64,000 nt of DNA from Erigeron canadensis (GCF_010389155.1 NC_057763.1:42328645-42392644), one strand, 5' to 3'; positions 46,131-58,877 are shown, counted from the first letter of the stretch. The notes: generated by a model not told the origin, from the letters alone. Made by a program: numbers and translations.

Positions 46131-47693
46131 CTACACTTGACTCATACATAGACTGTATGCATGACACCTATAGATTGGGATCAAAAATGCTCAGAGATGA
46201 TTATCGACATGTTTGTTTTCTATTTATTATTACGCGTATATCGTTATTTTGGAATGCTTACCGACATGTAAGTTCTTAATTTGTGTTTTTCCAAATCATT
46301 GTACAATTTTGGCTTTCCATATAATATGGACGCATTTGGTTCACATAATATTTTTTTGAAAGAAATGTAATTTTTAAAAAAATTAGAATCTGAAGGAATT
46401 AAAATTTGACAAAATATCTTGATTATTTGAGATTTCAAGTGACGGAAGGAATGAAATTTCTAACTCCATCCCCAAGGAATGGAGATTTCATAAAACGATG
46501 GAATGTTTACATTCCTACGGAATGAGATTCCTCCTTATTTGAATAACCAAACGTACTAAGTAATGGAATTCAATTCTAACTTCATCAGATTCCATTAAAT
46601 TTTGTGAAACAAACGCTAGCTAAGTGTTTTTATAATTAGGGTAAGGGGAGTACCTCCCCCATCCTTCCCGTTTTTTTTTATTTGCATGAAATACCTTACC
46701 ACCCCTCCTCACATCTTCCCACTCAAATAAAGACAAAAAACAAAAAAGATAAGAAAAAATAATAGAAGGCGGTGAGTAACCCGAGCACCGCTCTCCCCAC
46801 CTATTAGGTACTGGTGGAGCGGAATGGTGTTACACTCGGTGACCGAGCATATCGGTTTGGTTACCGTTGTACTCCGCCCGCCCTTATAATTTCAAACGTT
46901 ATAAAATTTTAATAATTTTAACATCGATTTTTTTTCCAATAAAGTTATAGACAAAAATGGTGCATAATCTGTAAATTAGATGGTACATAATGTGTAAATC
47001 CTATTTTGTTAGGCAAATGGAGTGGGGGGTTCACATAAAGGCATAACCTTCCAAACTTATAGTATAATGATTGTGAAGTCTAAAAAAGAGAGTGGTCTTT
47101 TCTCTTCAACATTATGTTTTTGAGTTTTATTATGGAATGAAAAGAAAAGAAAACAAATGATTACAAAATCAATTGTGTTATTGAGTTTAATTTAAGGATG
47201 AAAAGGAAATGAAATGAAAAGAAGTGTAATGATTTTTTAGTTGATTTTGGTTAAAAAAATTTCTCCCCATAAATGGGATGATTTTAGAGGAAGATAATAT
47301 AACTTTCAATCATTCCCATTCTTTTATAACCCAAACTCAAGAAGACAGTAGAAATGAAGAGTTTCCCAAAACCCCAAATTAAATATATTTGAAAACTAAA
47401 ATTAAAAAAAAAAAAGAAAGTAAAAGGACCATTGGTGAAGGTGAAAAAGCCGTTAGAGTGTGTATGGTCAAAGGAGTAGTGGGCATTTAAAATAGGACGG
47501 GGATAAATTTTTGTTTGGTCCATAACTACCCTGAGGAAATGTAATGGGTGTTGGGGGCATTACGCTCATTTTTTGACGTCCCTTGGAGTGCTAACGCCGC
47601 ACTCCATGTAGCATAATGTCTCTAAATTGTATGCTTTTACTTTTGCATTTTTCTAATATGAGTTGTTTGTTGAGAAATCTATGGTGAAGTGGA

Positions 47694-47993
47694 GGATAGT
47701 TTTAAGTATCTTGAAATGTAACAAACTTTGAACGAATCTCTATAGTAAGAAATAACTAAGGTTGTGTGTATTGTATGTAAACAACTTTAAAAAACGTTTA
47801 TTGTATGTAAGAAAACATACGTGACAACCATATAGAGGTGCCACTTGTCTGATTTTAATTGGTTGAATACATTTTCTTACATACAATAAACATTATTTTC
47901 GAGTTGTTTACATCAAATACACACAACTTTAGTTATTCTTTACTATAGACATTCATTCAAAGTTTGTTATATTCCAAGATACCTATCTTTTTA
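47694..47993. mobile_element. Long-TIR foldback MITE
   Basis: Two arms of about 130 bp form a near-complete palindrome: ATAACTAAGGTTGTGTGTAT at 47752-47771 and its inverted partner at about 47920-47939, with TTTATTGTATGTAAGAAAA inward and AACAAACTTTGAA outward in both arms. The loop is about 40 bp. No coding capacity; the arm length would fit a Mutator-like MITE, but no target duplication was established. Confidence 0.75.
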
Positions 47994-48781
47994 AAAAAGT
48001 GTTATTGTGGATGATGACATGAAAAGTGTCCATTTATGGAGAGATTCTTTAATATTGGTAAATTATCACTAGTAGGATACCTACCAATTACGGTTTTAAT
48101 TTTCAACCATATTAAATGTTCTATGGTGGTTACCAAGGATATCAAAAGATAGAAAGGAGAAAACATTATCGAATTAATTTGACAAATTGGTTGTGAACAT
48201 ACAACTAACTTTTGAGAATAAATAGTTAAAGAAAACTGATTTCTTGAATTTTCTCATAACACAAATTAAAAATAACAAACAAATCGAGAACAAGTTAAAA
48301 ATTAACTATAAGCCAATAGAATTTGTGATCCATAGATAAGGTGTTTGACTTTTAAGGTATTTTATCAGGGTTCGAATATCACATTGTACATCTTAAAAAT
48401 TCGTGTGATTTAACTGTTAGAGTTTGCCGTTAAAAAAAACCAAAAAATAAGTTATCAAAAAAGCAACAATTTATATACAAAAAATATTAAAAATATCAAC
48501 AAAATTTATTTATTTTTATTTTATAATTTATCTTAGTAAATCATCTAATTCACATATGTATCAAACGTAATGACAAAACAAAGTAAACATAAAGTCATAA
48601 ACAAAAGGAACAAGAAAAAATAAATAAAATAATATACTCAATGGGTTGGAGCGTTGAAGATTTTCAAAAGATTGTTCTTAAAAAAATGGATCGATCCATC
48701 TAACCCATATCATTACACTTTGAATTTCTCTTCTATTTCTATCTCTATCTGTGTCTATATCATCAAAATTAAATGTACGCA

Positions 48782-48789
48782 TATATATA
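48782..48789 (+). promoter_or_regulatory. TATA-like box of ATL gene
   Basis: TATATATA run about 120 bp upstream of the ATL start codon, in otherwise pyrimidine-rich leader DNA. Position fits a short 5' UTR; no other evidence. Confidence 0.3.
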
Positions 48790-48904
48790 CCGCCATTAAT
48801 GCAAACACCTCATCAATTCACCCACCTACTTCTTCTAAAACCCTAATCTCTCCACCTCCATCAACCCATTTTCCAAATGGACATCCATCTCACCAACCAC
48901 CTCA

Positions 48905-49471
48905 ATGTCCACCCCACCCTTACCCCCATCCCCCACTCATTACTACCTAACTAACATCGGTCTCGGCTACGCCATCGCCATCGCTTTCGGCTTTTTAGTT
49001 CTCTTATCCTCTCTCCTTCTCGCTTCCTATATCTGTTTCCGTCACCGTCAACGTTTCAATAACCGTCATCATCATCATCATCATCATCATAACGATAACG
49101 GCGGCGTTATTCTGCCTAGTATAATATTTGTTGATGAAACTAATGAAAATGATGATCAACAAAACGTCGTCGTCGGGCTTGATCAAGCGGTTATTAATTC
49201 TTACCCAAAGTTTCCGTACCATAAAAATGATATGGTGATGGTTATTGATTCAGTTTGTGCTATCTGTTTGTGTGAGTATAAAGAAGCTGAAATGATGAGG
49301 ATGTTACCTGATTGTAAACATTGCTTTCATTTGCCCTGTGTTGATGCTTGGTTGAAATTAAACGCCACGTGTCCTGTTTGCCGGAGCTCTCCACTTCCAA
49401 CGCCGTTGTCTACTCCGTTGGCGGAGGTTGTTCCTCTTTCTCAGTACTCTGATGGCCGTCGTCGTCGGTGA
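48905..49471 (+). CDS. ATL: ATL-family RING-H2 E3 ubiquitin ligase
   Basis: Membrane-anchored ubiquitin ligase of 188 residues, intronless as is usual for ATLs. A hydrophobic segment at about residues 20-42 (YAIAIAFGFLVLLSSLLLAS) follows a Pro-rich start. A GLD motif (VGLDQAVINSYPKFPY) lies at about 89-104, then the RING-H2 from about residue 115: C-AIC, C-x-H-C-FHLPC, W-LK and CPVC, with the PxxC spacing typical of ATL. Eight His in a row at about 54-61 come from a CAT microsatellite. The size and the GLD-RING spacing resemble the ATL67/ATL68 group, but I do not assign a specific number. ATLs often act in early defence or hormone responses; the target is unknown. Confidence 0.93.
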   Translation: MSTPPLPPSPTHYYLTNIGLGYAIAIAFGFLVLLSSLLLASYICFRHRQRFNNRHHHHHHHHNDNGGVILPSIIFVDETNENDDQQNVVVGLDQAVINSYPKFPYHKNDMVMVIDSVCAICLCEYKEAEMMRMLPDCKHCFHLPCVDAWLKLNATCPVCRSSPLPTPLSTPLAEVVPLSQYSDGRRRR

Positions 49472-51434
49472 TTGGAGAATTATGGAAGTGACCGGAGGTG
49501 ATTTGATGATCGGAGTTTTTTTTTCAGATCTAGGGTTTTGTGATTGTTTAGTGAATTGATGATGGTAGTGATATTAGATAATTATGTGATTTTTTTGATT
49601 TTGATTAGTGAATTTTATGATTGTTATTGTTACATTTTCGAGCTATCGATTTGATTTATATATCTTTGTTTTATAATGGATTAGTTTGTGGTTGAAATGT
49701 GTTGGTTGACGATATTGGATGTGAATTTGTTCATGACATACCTCTTGTGATTTTAATGAAGGAATTGTATCTACAAAACGGATTTTGCGTATTCCAAATT
49801 GCATATTTTTGGCTAAGATTAAAGAACAGATGATCACTTTTTACTACATGCTAAATACTACTATTACTTATCTGTATTTTGTAAAGGTGGTAATCAAATA
49901 ATCTCTGCATTTTTAAACATCCTTGTAAGTTTGAAAAGGTCAAGCTTGTGATTTTTTGGATCATGCTGGTTGACCAACCTTTTGGATTTGTTGGTCAAAA
50001 GGAGGTCATCTACTCATCTGGTACTACTTTGCTCAAAAGTGTGCTCCTTTTGGATAACTAGGGGAATTGTGTGATTAACGTTTTAACTTTGTTACTTTAT
50101 TGGGCATCTTTGTGGTGGTTTTCATCTGGATCTTGCAGGTTGTGAAAAGGAGAAGTGAAGATCGGGAATTCGATGAGTGATCTTCAGCAGGTAACATCTA
50201 CATGGCAGTAATTATCTTCCATTAGCATCTTATATGTTCATTGTGAGTCTAGAAACTGAATATGAAATTAACTTTTGGCAAATTTTTTTAATATCTGTGA
50301 TGAACTACATAAGTTGACTGTTCCTGTTAGCGACTTTGATGCTCGGTTGGACAATTATGAGACACTGTATATGTATACCCCGTTAGTATTTTTTAATACC
50401 AGTGTCCCCTAATCAAGTGTAATAAGATGGGATGTTTGGATGTACATTTTTTAAGCAATTATTGAAAGGTTGAAAATCCAATAATAAAATACCATAACTT
50501 GTTATGACAGGGTGATTAATTTGTTTTGTTGTATCATCTTCTTGTCTGTACTCTGTAGCATGTTAAGAGTAGAAGTTGAAAATCAGAACTGGATTAGCTG
50601 AGCATCTTAAAATATTCTGCAGATCCTAACACTCCCTTGGCAAAAAATCTGCGAAAGATCGTGGGCGTATTCAAGGCAAGTTGTTGAGTAGCAAAGACGT
50701 GACATATTTTGTCTGGCATGCTGATCTGCTTCTATTGTAAGTTTTCAAACCCAGTTGCTAAGCTTGAACAAACCTATACATTGTCAACACTTCGAAAACC
50801 GAGGACTATAGATGCATCAAGTCGCACTTTTCTCATGTCAGGTAAGAGTTTCCTTTATTTAAGCATCATTCCATGACTTTTTAGCAGTATATATTATTGA
50901 ACCTGGCATCATTTGTGTTACATTTTATGCTTCGTGCTTCACATTTTAGGTACATAATAAATTCATTACTGCATTTGTTTTATGCAAGAGTTTAATTTAA
51001 TGTTGCTTAAACAATTGTAAAACATTGTTTATTGTTCTTGATCCATCTGTCATACCAATTTTTTATTGCTTAGATTTGAATACTCCAATATAAGCGTAGA
51101 ACTTTGAATCTGATTCAATATCGCTCTTAAACTATTAGTTAAAATAATCAAAAACAAGTATCGACACCATGCTCCTAAACTCAAGAATAGAAAGATTCGT
51201 AGCTGAAAATCTACAGAAAGTTTAGATCTTTATTAAATTTGTAAACTTTATCCAACTATGAAGCTACTTAATATCAAGTCAAAATGTTGACCTAATCAGT
51301 TACTTTTCAATCCAGTAATGTAATATACACTTAGGTACTTTTGGCATTTAGGCATATGATCATATTTTTATACACTACTAACACTAAGATGTATTTTTGA
51401 TTTTATTTCCCCTTTTTTTTTGTATAATCATCGA
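49472..51434. other. 3' flank of ATL and leader of methyltransferase gene
   Basis: No coding gene. The part near 50139-50190 ends CTTCAGCAG|GTAACATC, a good donor, and pyrimidine-rich acceptors occur before 51434, so one or more 5' UTR introns of the methyltransferase gene are likely here. This cannot be settled without transcript data. Confidence 0.45.
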
Positions 51435-52799
51435 ATGGGGAAAATGAAGTTAAGCATGTTGAATGGACTTCCCAGGTTTGTATTCACACTAGGTATTTTT
51501 TCGCTAATCTGCATTGTTTTATTGAAATTTTACTCCTTGAAACCTTTCATCATTTCGGATACAAAATGCATCTATGATATTAAACCCCAAGTAAATGGTG
51601 GTCCTCAAATCGAAATATTAAAGACAGTTATGAAGAAAATCGAACGTGAGATTACTGATATTAAAATTTCTCAGACGGATTCACCTTATGCATTGAGATA
51701 CGGTTCATTTCTTGCAGATATATTGGGTCTTATCGAGTCTGCAAAGTCGGGTGATCCAGAAACCAAGGTTGTAACAAGTTCAAACCGGTCACAACCCATT
51801 CATGTGTCTCCTGATTTCTTCTTGACAGAAGAAATTCGGAAGTATATTAGGATAAAACCAAATCGGTTGGGAAAGGAAAACTTCATGGGAGCAAATGGGA
51901 CATTTACAAGTATAGGCCATGCTTGTTTTTCAATGAAGCAAGAACTTGAAGAATACATGAATTATGATGTGGGTGAGATATGCAATGATGATTGGAAGCT
52001 GGCTCAACGCTTAATGGTTCATGGATGTGACCCATTACCCAGAAGACGCTGCCTTTCACTAGCCCCAAAGTTCTACACAGAACCGTTACCTATCCCTCAG
52101 TCAATCTGGAACCTTCCGGATGATAAAAACGTCCGATGGAGTCAATACAGATGCAAAAACTTCGCTTGTCTTGCAGCCAACAAAACAGGCAAAGGTTTCT
52201 ACAAGTGCTCAGATTGTTTCAATTTAACCCATCATGAACGCCCGAGATGGGTCGTACCCAGCTACCCAGATCCGGCCTCTAACTCAACGCCTGATTTCTT
52301 AATCGCTGACATTCTCGATTTGAAGCCTGGTGAGATACGTATCGGGTTGGACTATAGTGTCGGGACGGCTACATTTGCTGCTAGAATGAGAGAGCATAAT
52401 GTGACTGTTGTCTCGGCTACTTTGAATCTCGGAGCACCTTTTAGTGAAATGATTGCGCTTCGGGGATTTATACCTATCTACATGACGATAAATCAACGGC
52501 TTCCATTTTTCGATAACACGTTGGATATAATCCACACGACGAGGTTTCTCGACGGGTGGATTGACTTTGTGCTTTTAGATTTCATACTTTATGATTGGGA
52601 CAGGGTACTTAGGCCCGGAGGGTTGTTATGGATTGATAGTTTCTTTTGTTTAAAGGAGGATTTGGATGACTACTTGGAGGGTTTTAAGATGTTACGGTAC
52701 AAAAAGCATAAATGGGTAGTTGTACCAAAGGTTGATAAAGATGATGATAGAGAGGTCTTCTTTTCTGCTGTTATGGAAAAACCCCCTAGGCCCTTTTAG
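51435..52799 (+). CDS. Type II membrane SAM methyltransferase-like protein
   Basis: Single coding exon of 454 residues starting MGKMKLSMLNG; the frame is open upstream, but this is its first ATG. A transmembrane anchor lies at about residues 14-31, with a short basic N terminus, so a Golgi or endomembrane type II topology is likely. A Cys-rich middle (GCDPLPRRRC, YRCKNFACLAANK, YKCSDCFNL) and the C-terminal fold (IRIGLDYSVGTATFAARM, NVTVVSATLNLGAPFSEMIA, ILYDWDRVLRPGGLLWIDSF) match the plant family of probable methyltransferases around Arabidopsis At1g29790. In motif I the run reads DYSVGTATF, without the usual GxGxG, so cofactor use or activity is uncertain. The substrate in this family is, to my knowledge, not established. 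Confidence 0.85.
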   Translation: MGKMKLSMLNGLPRFVFTLGIFSLICIVLLKFYSLKPFIISDTKCIYDIKPQVNGGPQIEILKTVMKKIEREITDIKISQTDSPYALRYGSFLADILGLIESAKSGDPETKVVTSSNRSQPIHVSPDFFLTEEIRKYIRIKPNRLGKENFMGANGTFTSIGHACFSMKQELEEYMNYDVGEICNDDWKLAQRLMVHGCDPLPRRRCLSLAPKFYTEPLPIPQSIWNLPDDKNVRWSQYRCKNFACLAANKTGKGFYKCSDCFNLTHHERPRWVVPSYPDPASNSTPDFLIADILDLKPGEIRIGLDYSVGTATFAARMREHNVTVVSATLNLGAPFSEMIALRGFIPIYMTINQRLPFFDNTLDIIHTTRFLDGWIDFVLLDFILYDWDRVLRPGGLLWIDSFFCLKEDLDDYLEGFKMLRYKKHKWVVVPKVDKDDDREVFFSAVMEKPPRPF

Positions 52800-55700
52800 T
52801 GACAGATGCACAATGAACAAGTTTTATGGCAATTTACAAGGTATAGTAGATGTTTTCAGAATGTCCATTAATCATTTAATCCATGTGTTTAGGTACAGTT
52901 CCTATTGTAATTGATTATATAATTTGTACTTGTGTATTACATTTACTATTACTAATAACAGAGTTGGTTTCATATTTTGAAGATTCGGAGAACTTGCTAA
53001 TAGAATACAGTTTGATTCCTCATTAACACTTTACTCTTTCTTTTCTGCTGTTTTAGGGGGCAATGTGAATGTTTTGTATGTTGTGCAAACTTTTATGGTA
53101 ATCTTGTAGCCATGTCGCTAGCTAGGCATGCTTCACATTTGATTCGAGTACATTGAGTCGTACTTGGTAGCGTAATAAGTAATTTTGATGTGTACAAATT
53201 AGAAATCACCTATTGTAAGCCCAGTTATCTAGGAGTTCTTATAGCATGGTTCTTGAAGTGCCCATGTAGGCGTGTTTTGGGCAAGTTCAGTTTGAGACGA
53301 GAAGGCTTGAATGCCTCTTTAATGACCATGTCCTTTTTATAGGGCCTATGTATAAGTTTAATAGCTCGCCAAGTTTTTTGGTTTGACTGATTATTTGTCA
53401 GTCTAAACTCTAAATGTATACTTGCCAATTGTGTCCAAACACCATAATCTTTTCCCGTTTTATAAAAAAATGGAAGTACTCTTTAAATCAACTCAAACTT
53501 AAAAGTATATGAGTCAGAGACTTGGAGAACATATATCAAACTTCACAGTATACAGTCTTGTCTTCTTTGTTAGGCAAGCCTCCTTCAGTCCTTCAACTAA
53601 TTCGAGTTTTCTACATCTCACATTTTCCGGGAAGGTCTTGTGTCTGGATGTATCATGTCTATATATATGATTTTAGCTGTTCTACTTTTAGAGATTGCAA
53701 GTGTTTGGTAAGGGGGTGTTTGGACTAGCTTTTTTTCCATGGCTTATGCTTATATTTTATAAATGGCTTTTGGCTTTTTTGCTTTAAGATTATAAGTCAT
53801 TATGTAGTGTTTGTATTAGCTTTTATAAGATTATGGCTTTTATTAGGAAAAGGAAAGGCAAATGAGGGAAAAAAGCAAAAAAGCTTCAATTTATAGCTTA
53901 TGAAAAATGGCTTTTATTGTGCTTAGATAAGCAAAAAAGCATAAACAAATAAGCCAAAACAAACACCCAAAATGGCTTTTATTGTGTTAAATAAGCAAAA
54001 AAGCTATAAGCCATGAAAAAAAAACTAGGCCAAACACCCCCTAAGATTTTGCATCTGCTTTCAGATTATTCTATTAATTCGAGTTGTTCGATGTCTCTAC
54101 CATCAAGTCATTTTTAGGAGAGCAAATACTTCTATGGTTGAGGATAAATCCGACTATCCCAAGTTCCCAACGACTGATTAATGGTTTATAGTTTAGTGTC
54201 TTATTCAGGGCCCAGCGGTCTCATGAGTTTAGTACATATTATCATTTGCTAGAGACTGGGCATTATCAATTTCATTTAGTTGATGTCGATGTAAGTTGCT
54301 AGTTTTCACTGTATTTTGTAACGGTCAAATATTATTACTGATGAACAAACATGTACGAGATGGTACATGTATACAACCTCAGACTCAATCACTCAATTAA
54401 AAACAATTACACGTTTTTTAATCACTCAATAGTTTTTTTATTAGTATTTTAATGGCAAATTAACTCAATAGTTGATTGCTTTAGCGGTCATCTCTTTACT
54501 TGCAATATTTCATATTACTATATATCGATCTTTATGTCAAAAGCAGACATGATATTTTTTTTTTATATATAAATTTATAATAAATTGGGATATATAGAAA
54601 AATAAAAACATGAGATGAGGTGAGAAAAATTAGCCTGAACACATCATATAAATGGAAGGAAGTATAAGATATGATACAAGTACTTCTTCATTATCAAAAG
54701 GATTGTAGTTCAAATAGATATACATTTGTAGAAGTAAAATGTTAACTATGTCTATAACAAACTATCTATACTAAAAAAAAAATAGAAAAAATCCATACTA
54801 CTCTAGACTAGTTGTAGATCAAAACTTCAAATAACTACGGACCGGTACCCATTATTACCGATATTACCCGTCGCTATGTGTCGGTTAGTACATGGTGTAA
54901 CATTTGTTCAGTTTGTGTCTCATTAGTCAAGGAGCTCATTGAAGTTTGTGACAAGGACGGCTTGGGTAATAAATCAAGAAAGGCATTCAAAATGACTAAA
55001 AATTTGAAGATGTTTGAGCAAGAGGTGATTTGTTGTGATAAAATCTTCCATGAGATAAAGACTTTATATTTTCTTTGATATAAATGTAGACTGGAAAAAA
55101 AAGTAGCATTAGTTAGAAGGATTGGATCAATTTTAATGAAAGCTAACTCGTTTGAGACATTGACATTATTTCATAATTGCAGAGTAGAGTGATAATGGAA
55201 TGACATACACTTTTTTAAAAAAATTTTATCCACTTTATTAGTTTTTTTCCTAATATAGTATTCATTTTTACAAAATTTAGTAATTATCATTACTACAATG
55301 TTATCAAAATAATTACATTAAAAATTACATATAGCTCAACTTAATAGTTTTCTTTAGGCAATTAGGCATCTTTCGGTATAAAGAGAGTACATTCTTATAA
55401 ATCTATGAAAAGATAAATAAATATTCTTGAAACTTTGTGTCTTTAAAAAAAAAATAGTTTCTTGAATAATTATCTCCTAAGTAAAATATAAACAGCTGTT
55501 TTCTTTCACAGCAAAAATATAAAAAATAAAAATAAAAAGCTAATAATATGTCCACTAAATGCACATTATTAAATTATAAATTTATGTTACGATAAATAAA
55601 TGTGTAGGAACGTCAAATTAGAACCGACAAAGACATTTGACACCGTCAAAATAAACGGCGTTAAATCCAAAATAAAATACTCGTAATATGATTCTGGATT

Positions 55701-55846
55701 CTTCTGAATCTAAAAAGCGGTGATTGTGTGTCCCCATCAGTATCGGGTTCGGATCCTCCTTTCTCGATATTCACTATTTTCGATCATTCACTTTTACGGT
55801 TTCAAATTCTTATTCATAAAAAAAGAAAAGAAAAGAAAAGAGGTTG
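52800..55846. other. Spacer between methyltransferase and reticulon genes
   Basis: About 3 kb of AT-rich DNA with a Tourist-like MITE at 53712-54041. The remainder shows short frames only. The last ~60 bp before the reticulon ATG is a purine-rich AAAAG repeat, part of the 5' UTR. Confidence 0.5.
53712..54041. mobile_element. PIF/Harbinger (Tourist-like) MITE
   Basis: 330 bp with terminal inverted repeats of about 38 bp (left GGGGGTGTTTGGACTAG, right end inverted GGGGGTGTTTGGCCTAG, both continuing T(n)-CATGGCTTAT) and a 3-bp target duplication TAA at 53709-53711 and 54042-54044. TIR start and TAA duplication are diagnostic for Tourist-like elements. The interior repeats an AAAATGGCTTTTATTGTG block twice. 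Confidence 0.9.
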
Positions 55847-57547
55847 ATGGCGGAACACGGCGATGAAATAGAGACGAGTAACGACTCTTCCTTTGTTGAG
55901 AAGATTCACCGTGATGACACGTCATCTTCATCGGATTCTGATTCCGAGAAGAAGCAAGTGAAGTATGATGATGATGATGTCAAGAAGCATCACGATGCTC
56001 CGGCAGCTCCCTCACCGGTGAAATCGAAGAGTAACCGGTTGTTTGGTCGGCAGAAACCGGTTCATCAGGTTCTTGGCGGTGGAAAACGTAACTAAACTAT
56101 TTCCTTAATCTTTCTTTTTTTTTAGTCATTTATTATCCTTATTATTATTTCTTTTTGTTATTGCTTAATATTATTGTTATTGTTTTTTTGTGTAATTATA
56201 TTTTGTTAATACTTGAACTTGTAGTTTAGCTTGCTATATTTTTGAACTATATTACGGTTCGGTTTGGTCGGTTATTGTCGTCGTGATTTTAGGGATCTAG
56301 AAATGAACAGGGACTAAATTTTAGATGGTGTTAAAGCTTGACAGAAGCAAGTAATTGAATCCAATGAAGTTAGGGCATTACTCTGCGGTGTAGAGAGTTT
56401 AATAGGACAAAGATGTTATGTATGTTTAAGTTATTTCCTGCCGTAAAAGGACATCGACTGATCTGACCAAATGCAATGATAGGGTATATATATATATTTG
56501 GTTAAGCATATTTTGATCACTGAGAAACTAGGATGCAACTTCATTAGAGAAGTGACGTTTATCGTGATTGAGGGTGTGTGCTTGTTCAATTTGGTTCTTT
56601 TCGTTTACTTAACGCTAACTAATTGTTTGTGATGTCTTTTTTGGCTGGTCATGTAGCTGCTGATGTGTTTTTGTGGAGGAACAAGAAGATATCTGCCAGT
56701 GTCCTCGGTGGAGCAACTGTGATGTGGGTGTTATTTGAATTGCTCGAGTACCATCTGCTTACTTTGGTTTGCCATGTTTTGATATTTGTGTTTGCAGTTC
56801 TGTTCATGTGGTCCAATGTTTCTAAGCTCATCAACAAGTAAGCTTCCCGATGTTTGTCTCACGTTTACATTTTGAATTCACTGGTTAACTGATCTAGTGT
56901 CAGGTCTCCTCCACGCATTCCTGAAGTTAAAATTCCAGAAGACACGATTCTTCAGGCTGCTGGTGCGATAAGGAATGAAATCAACTATTCTTTTGCCGTC
57001 CTAAAGGATATTGCATCTGGAAAAGATCTGAAGAAGTTCCTTGCTGTATGTTATATGATTCAATACTACCCTCTAATTCCTGCCGCTTACCCCAAAACAC
57101 ACTCAATTGAAGCAATGTTTTGACATAAGTTTGCATATTTGGCAGGTTGTAGTTGGATTGTGGGTTCTCTCTATTGTTGGAAGTTGGTGCAATTTCTTGA
57201 CATTGTTCTACATAAGTATGATCACTTAATTCCCTTTTTTTTTCTAGATTTTGTTTGCCTGTTTTGGTTTATATAATGATTATTCAAATTAGTCTGGTTA
57301 TTGTCTTATTGCATACATGAGTTACATTTTCCAGTAATATACTTGGCTGATATATGTATCTTGTTTCATGAGAACAGCTTTTGTGCTCCTACATACAGTC
57401 CCTGTTCTGTACGAAAAGTATGAGGACGAGGTTGATGCATTCGCAGGGAAAGCAATGATCGAGTTTAAGAAACAATATGCAGTGTTCGATGACAAGGTTC
57501 TGAGTAAAATTCCCAAGGGACCGTTGAAGAACAAGAAGAATGCTTGA
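55847..57547 (+). CDS. RTNLB: Reticulon-like protein B
   Basis: ER membrane-shaping protein of the plant RTNLB family that stabilises tubule curvature. Five exons, 55847-56087, 56657-56837, 56904-57045, 57146-57215 and 57378-57547, join in frame to 267 residues, a usual size. The N-terminal ~75 residues are polar and acidic with Ser/Asp runs. The reticulon domain starts at [20 protein letters not shown] and holds two long hydrophobic hairpins (about residues 92-130, [14 protein letters not shown] onward, and about 185-225, [17 protein letters not shown] onward) with a ~55-residue loop between them. It ends in KNKKNA, without a clear dilysine signal. I chose the ATG at 55847; a frame in the same phase runs back only three bases with no better context. 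Confidence 0.93.
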
Positions 57548-58876
57548 GAGGAAGGGCAACTCTCTTTCATTCAAGGATGGATTTGTTGTTTTAGTCGTCG
57601 TTTTAGTTTGGTCGAGGTTAGGCTCCTCTGCCCAGTTCAGATACTTGGAATGGTCGTAATTCGCTTAGCTTTATTCCATGAAAAGATACTATAGTGCTTT
57701 TATTCAATAATTTAGATGCTTTAGTGGGCTGTACATATACAAAATTTCAAATGATGCATTACATGCTTGTGTGTTTATGGAAATTATGTGCTTAACTTGT
57801 ATGATAAATAGGTTTCTGCTTTTGTGGTTGGTATAGTTGGAGGTATTATTGAACATGTAGCCTAAGTTATTGTCGCAAACATATGATGCTTTTTACTTTG
57901 CAAGGATGGAATAAAGTAATACTCGTAGAAGATATGTGTTGCATAGATTGTATTGTTCCTCCAAATCTATATTATTTCATTTTGATCTAAGGAGGAGAAT
58001 TAAATAATCAAAATCATAGACTCTTACTATATTATCATCCTATTGCATATGGTTAAGGTTTACCTTAGCTTATGAGATATCCGACGTTGTTAAATTAAGC
58101 ATTATGTAAAAACATAGCAATTACAATTAGAACAGCACCAGCCCTTTTTGATATAGAAGTTCAAAGCAGAGAGAAATAATCATTTATATCTGGTGTAATA
58201 CCAATATTTTAAGATGTTCAGCTTACTACTCTGCCATATAAGAACTTCAACTCATCTGGTATACCAAGCAAGAAGAGTGCAACTCCTTGTAGAAGTGATA
58301 CTTAACTTGATTGATATGATCCTATTATGTTGAGATGGGTTGCATATTCCAGAGTGTTTTGTTACCCGACTTTCTTTCCATGAAATCAAAGTAACCTATT
58401 CATGCTCCTCTTGCAACCAAGTAAAGTAACTACTCTGTATTCTTTGACACAACTAAAAAGAGGAAGCAACCGTTGCTACTTCGTTGCACTGATCTTATAA
58501 ATGATCAAAAATTTAAAATCTTGACTAAGTTTGTACCGCACAAACATAAAATCAGATGTAGTACATTTAACTAAAATCAACTAAGGCACTTTTATAACAC
58601 AAGCAACCAAGAAGTTAAACCTACGTACCCAGCATCAGCTAACCTCCTCAAACACAATCTAAAGAAGAAGCAAAAGGCAGCAAGTGGTTAAATCCTCGCA
58701 CTGGTTGTTCTTATCGATACTGGAAGCAGACCGTAACTGAGTGTTCCTTTTATTGTGACCATTATAGGTAATGCATGTATTTGATAGCTGTTGTATATAA
58801 TGTATAGCCTATTAATTAAGCCAAGTAGCTCTTAAAACAACATATCCAAAGGTATCTCTATTGATTTGGGGCAGGT

Positions 58877-58877
<1 letters not shown>

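Larger units (their letters stand above)
46131..48904. other. Spacer upstream of the ATL gene
   Basis: AT-rich. Possible hAT-like MITE at about 46330-46617 (ATTTGGTTCACATAATA at the left against an inverted GTTTGTTTCACAAAATT at the right), a long-TIR MITE at 47694-47993, and a B-box-like GGGTTCGAATATC near 48368 that may be a SINE remnant. No gene before the ATL frame. Confidence 0.45.

Noticed and set aside
48654..48950. 98-codon frame ending in a Pro/His-rich run upstream of ATL
   Set aside because: It overlaps the ATL start in another frame and its tail is the pyrimidine-rich leader; the ATL frame has a membrane segment and RING-H2.
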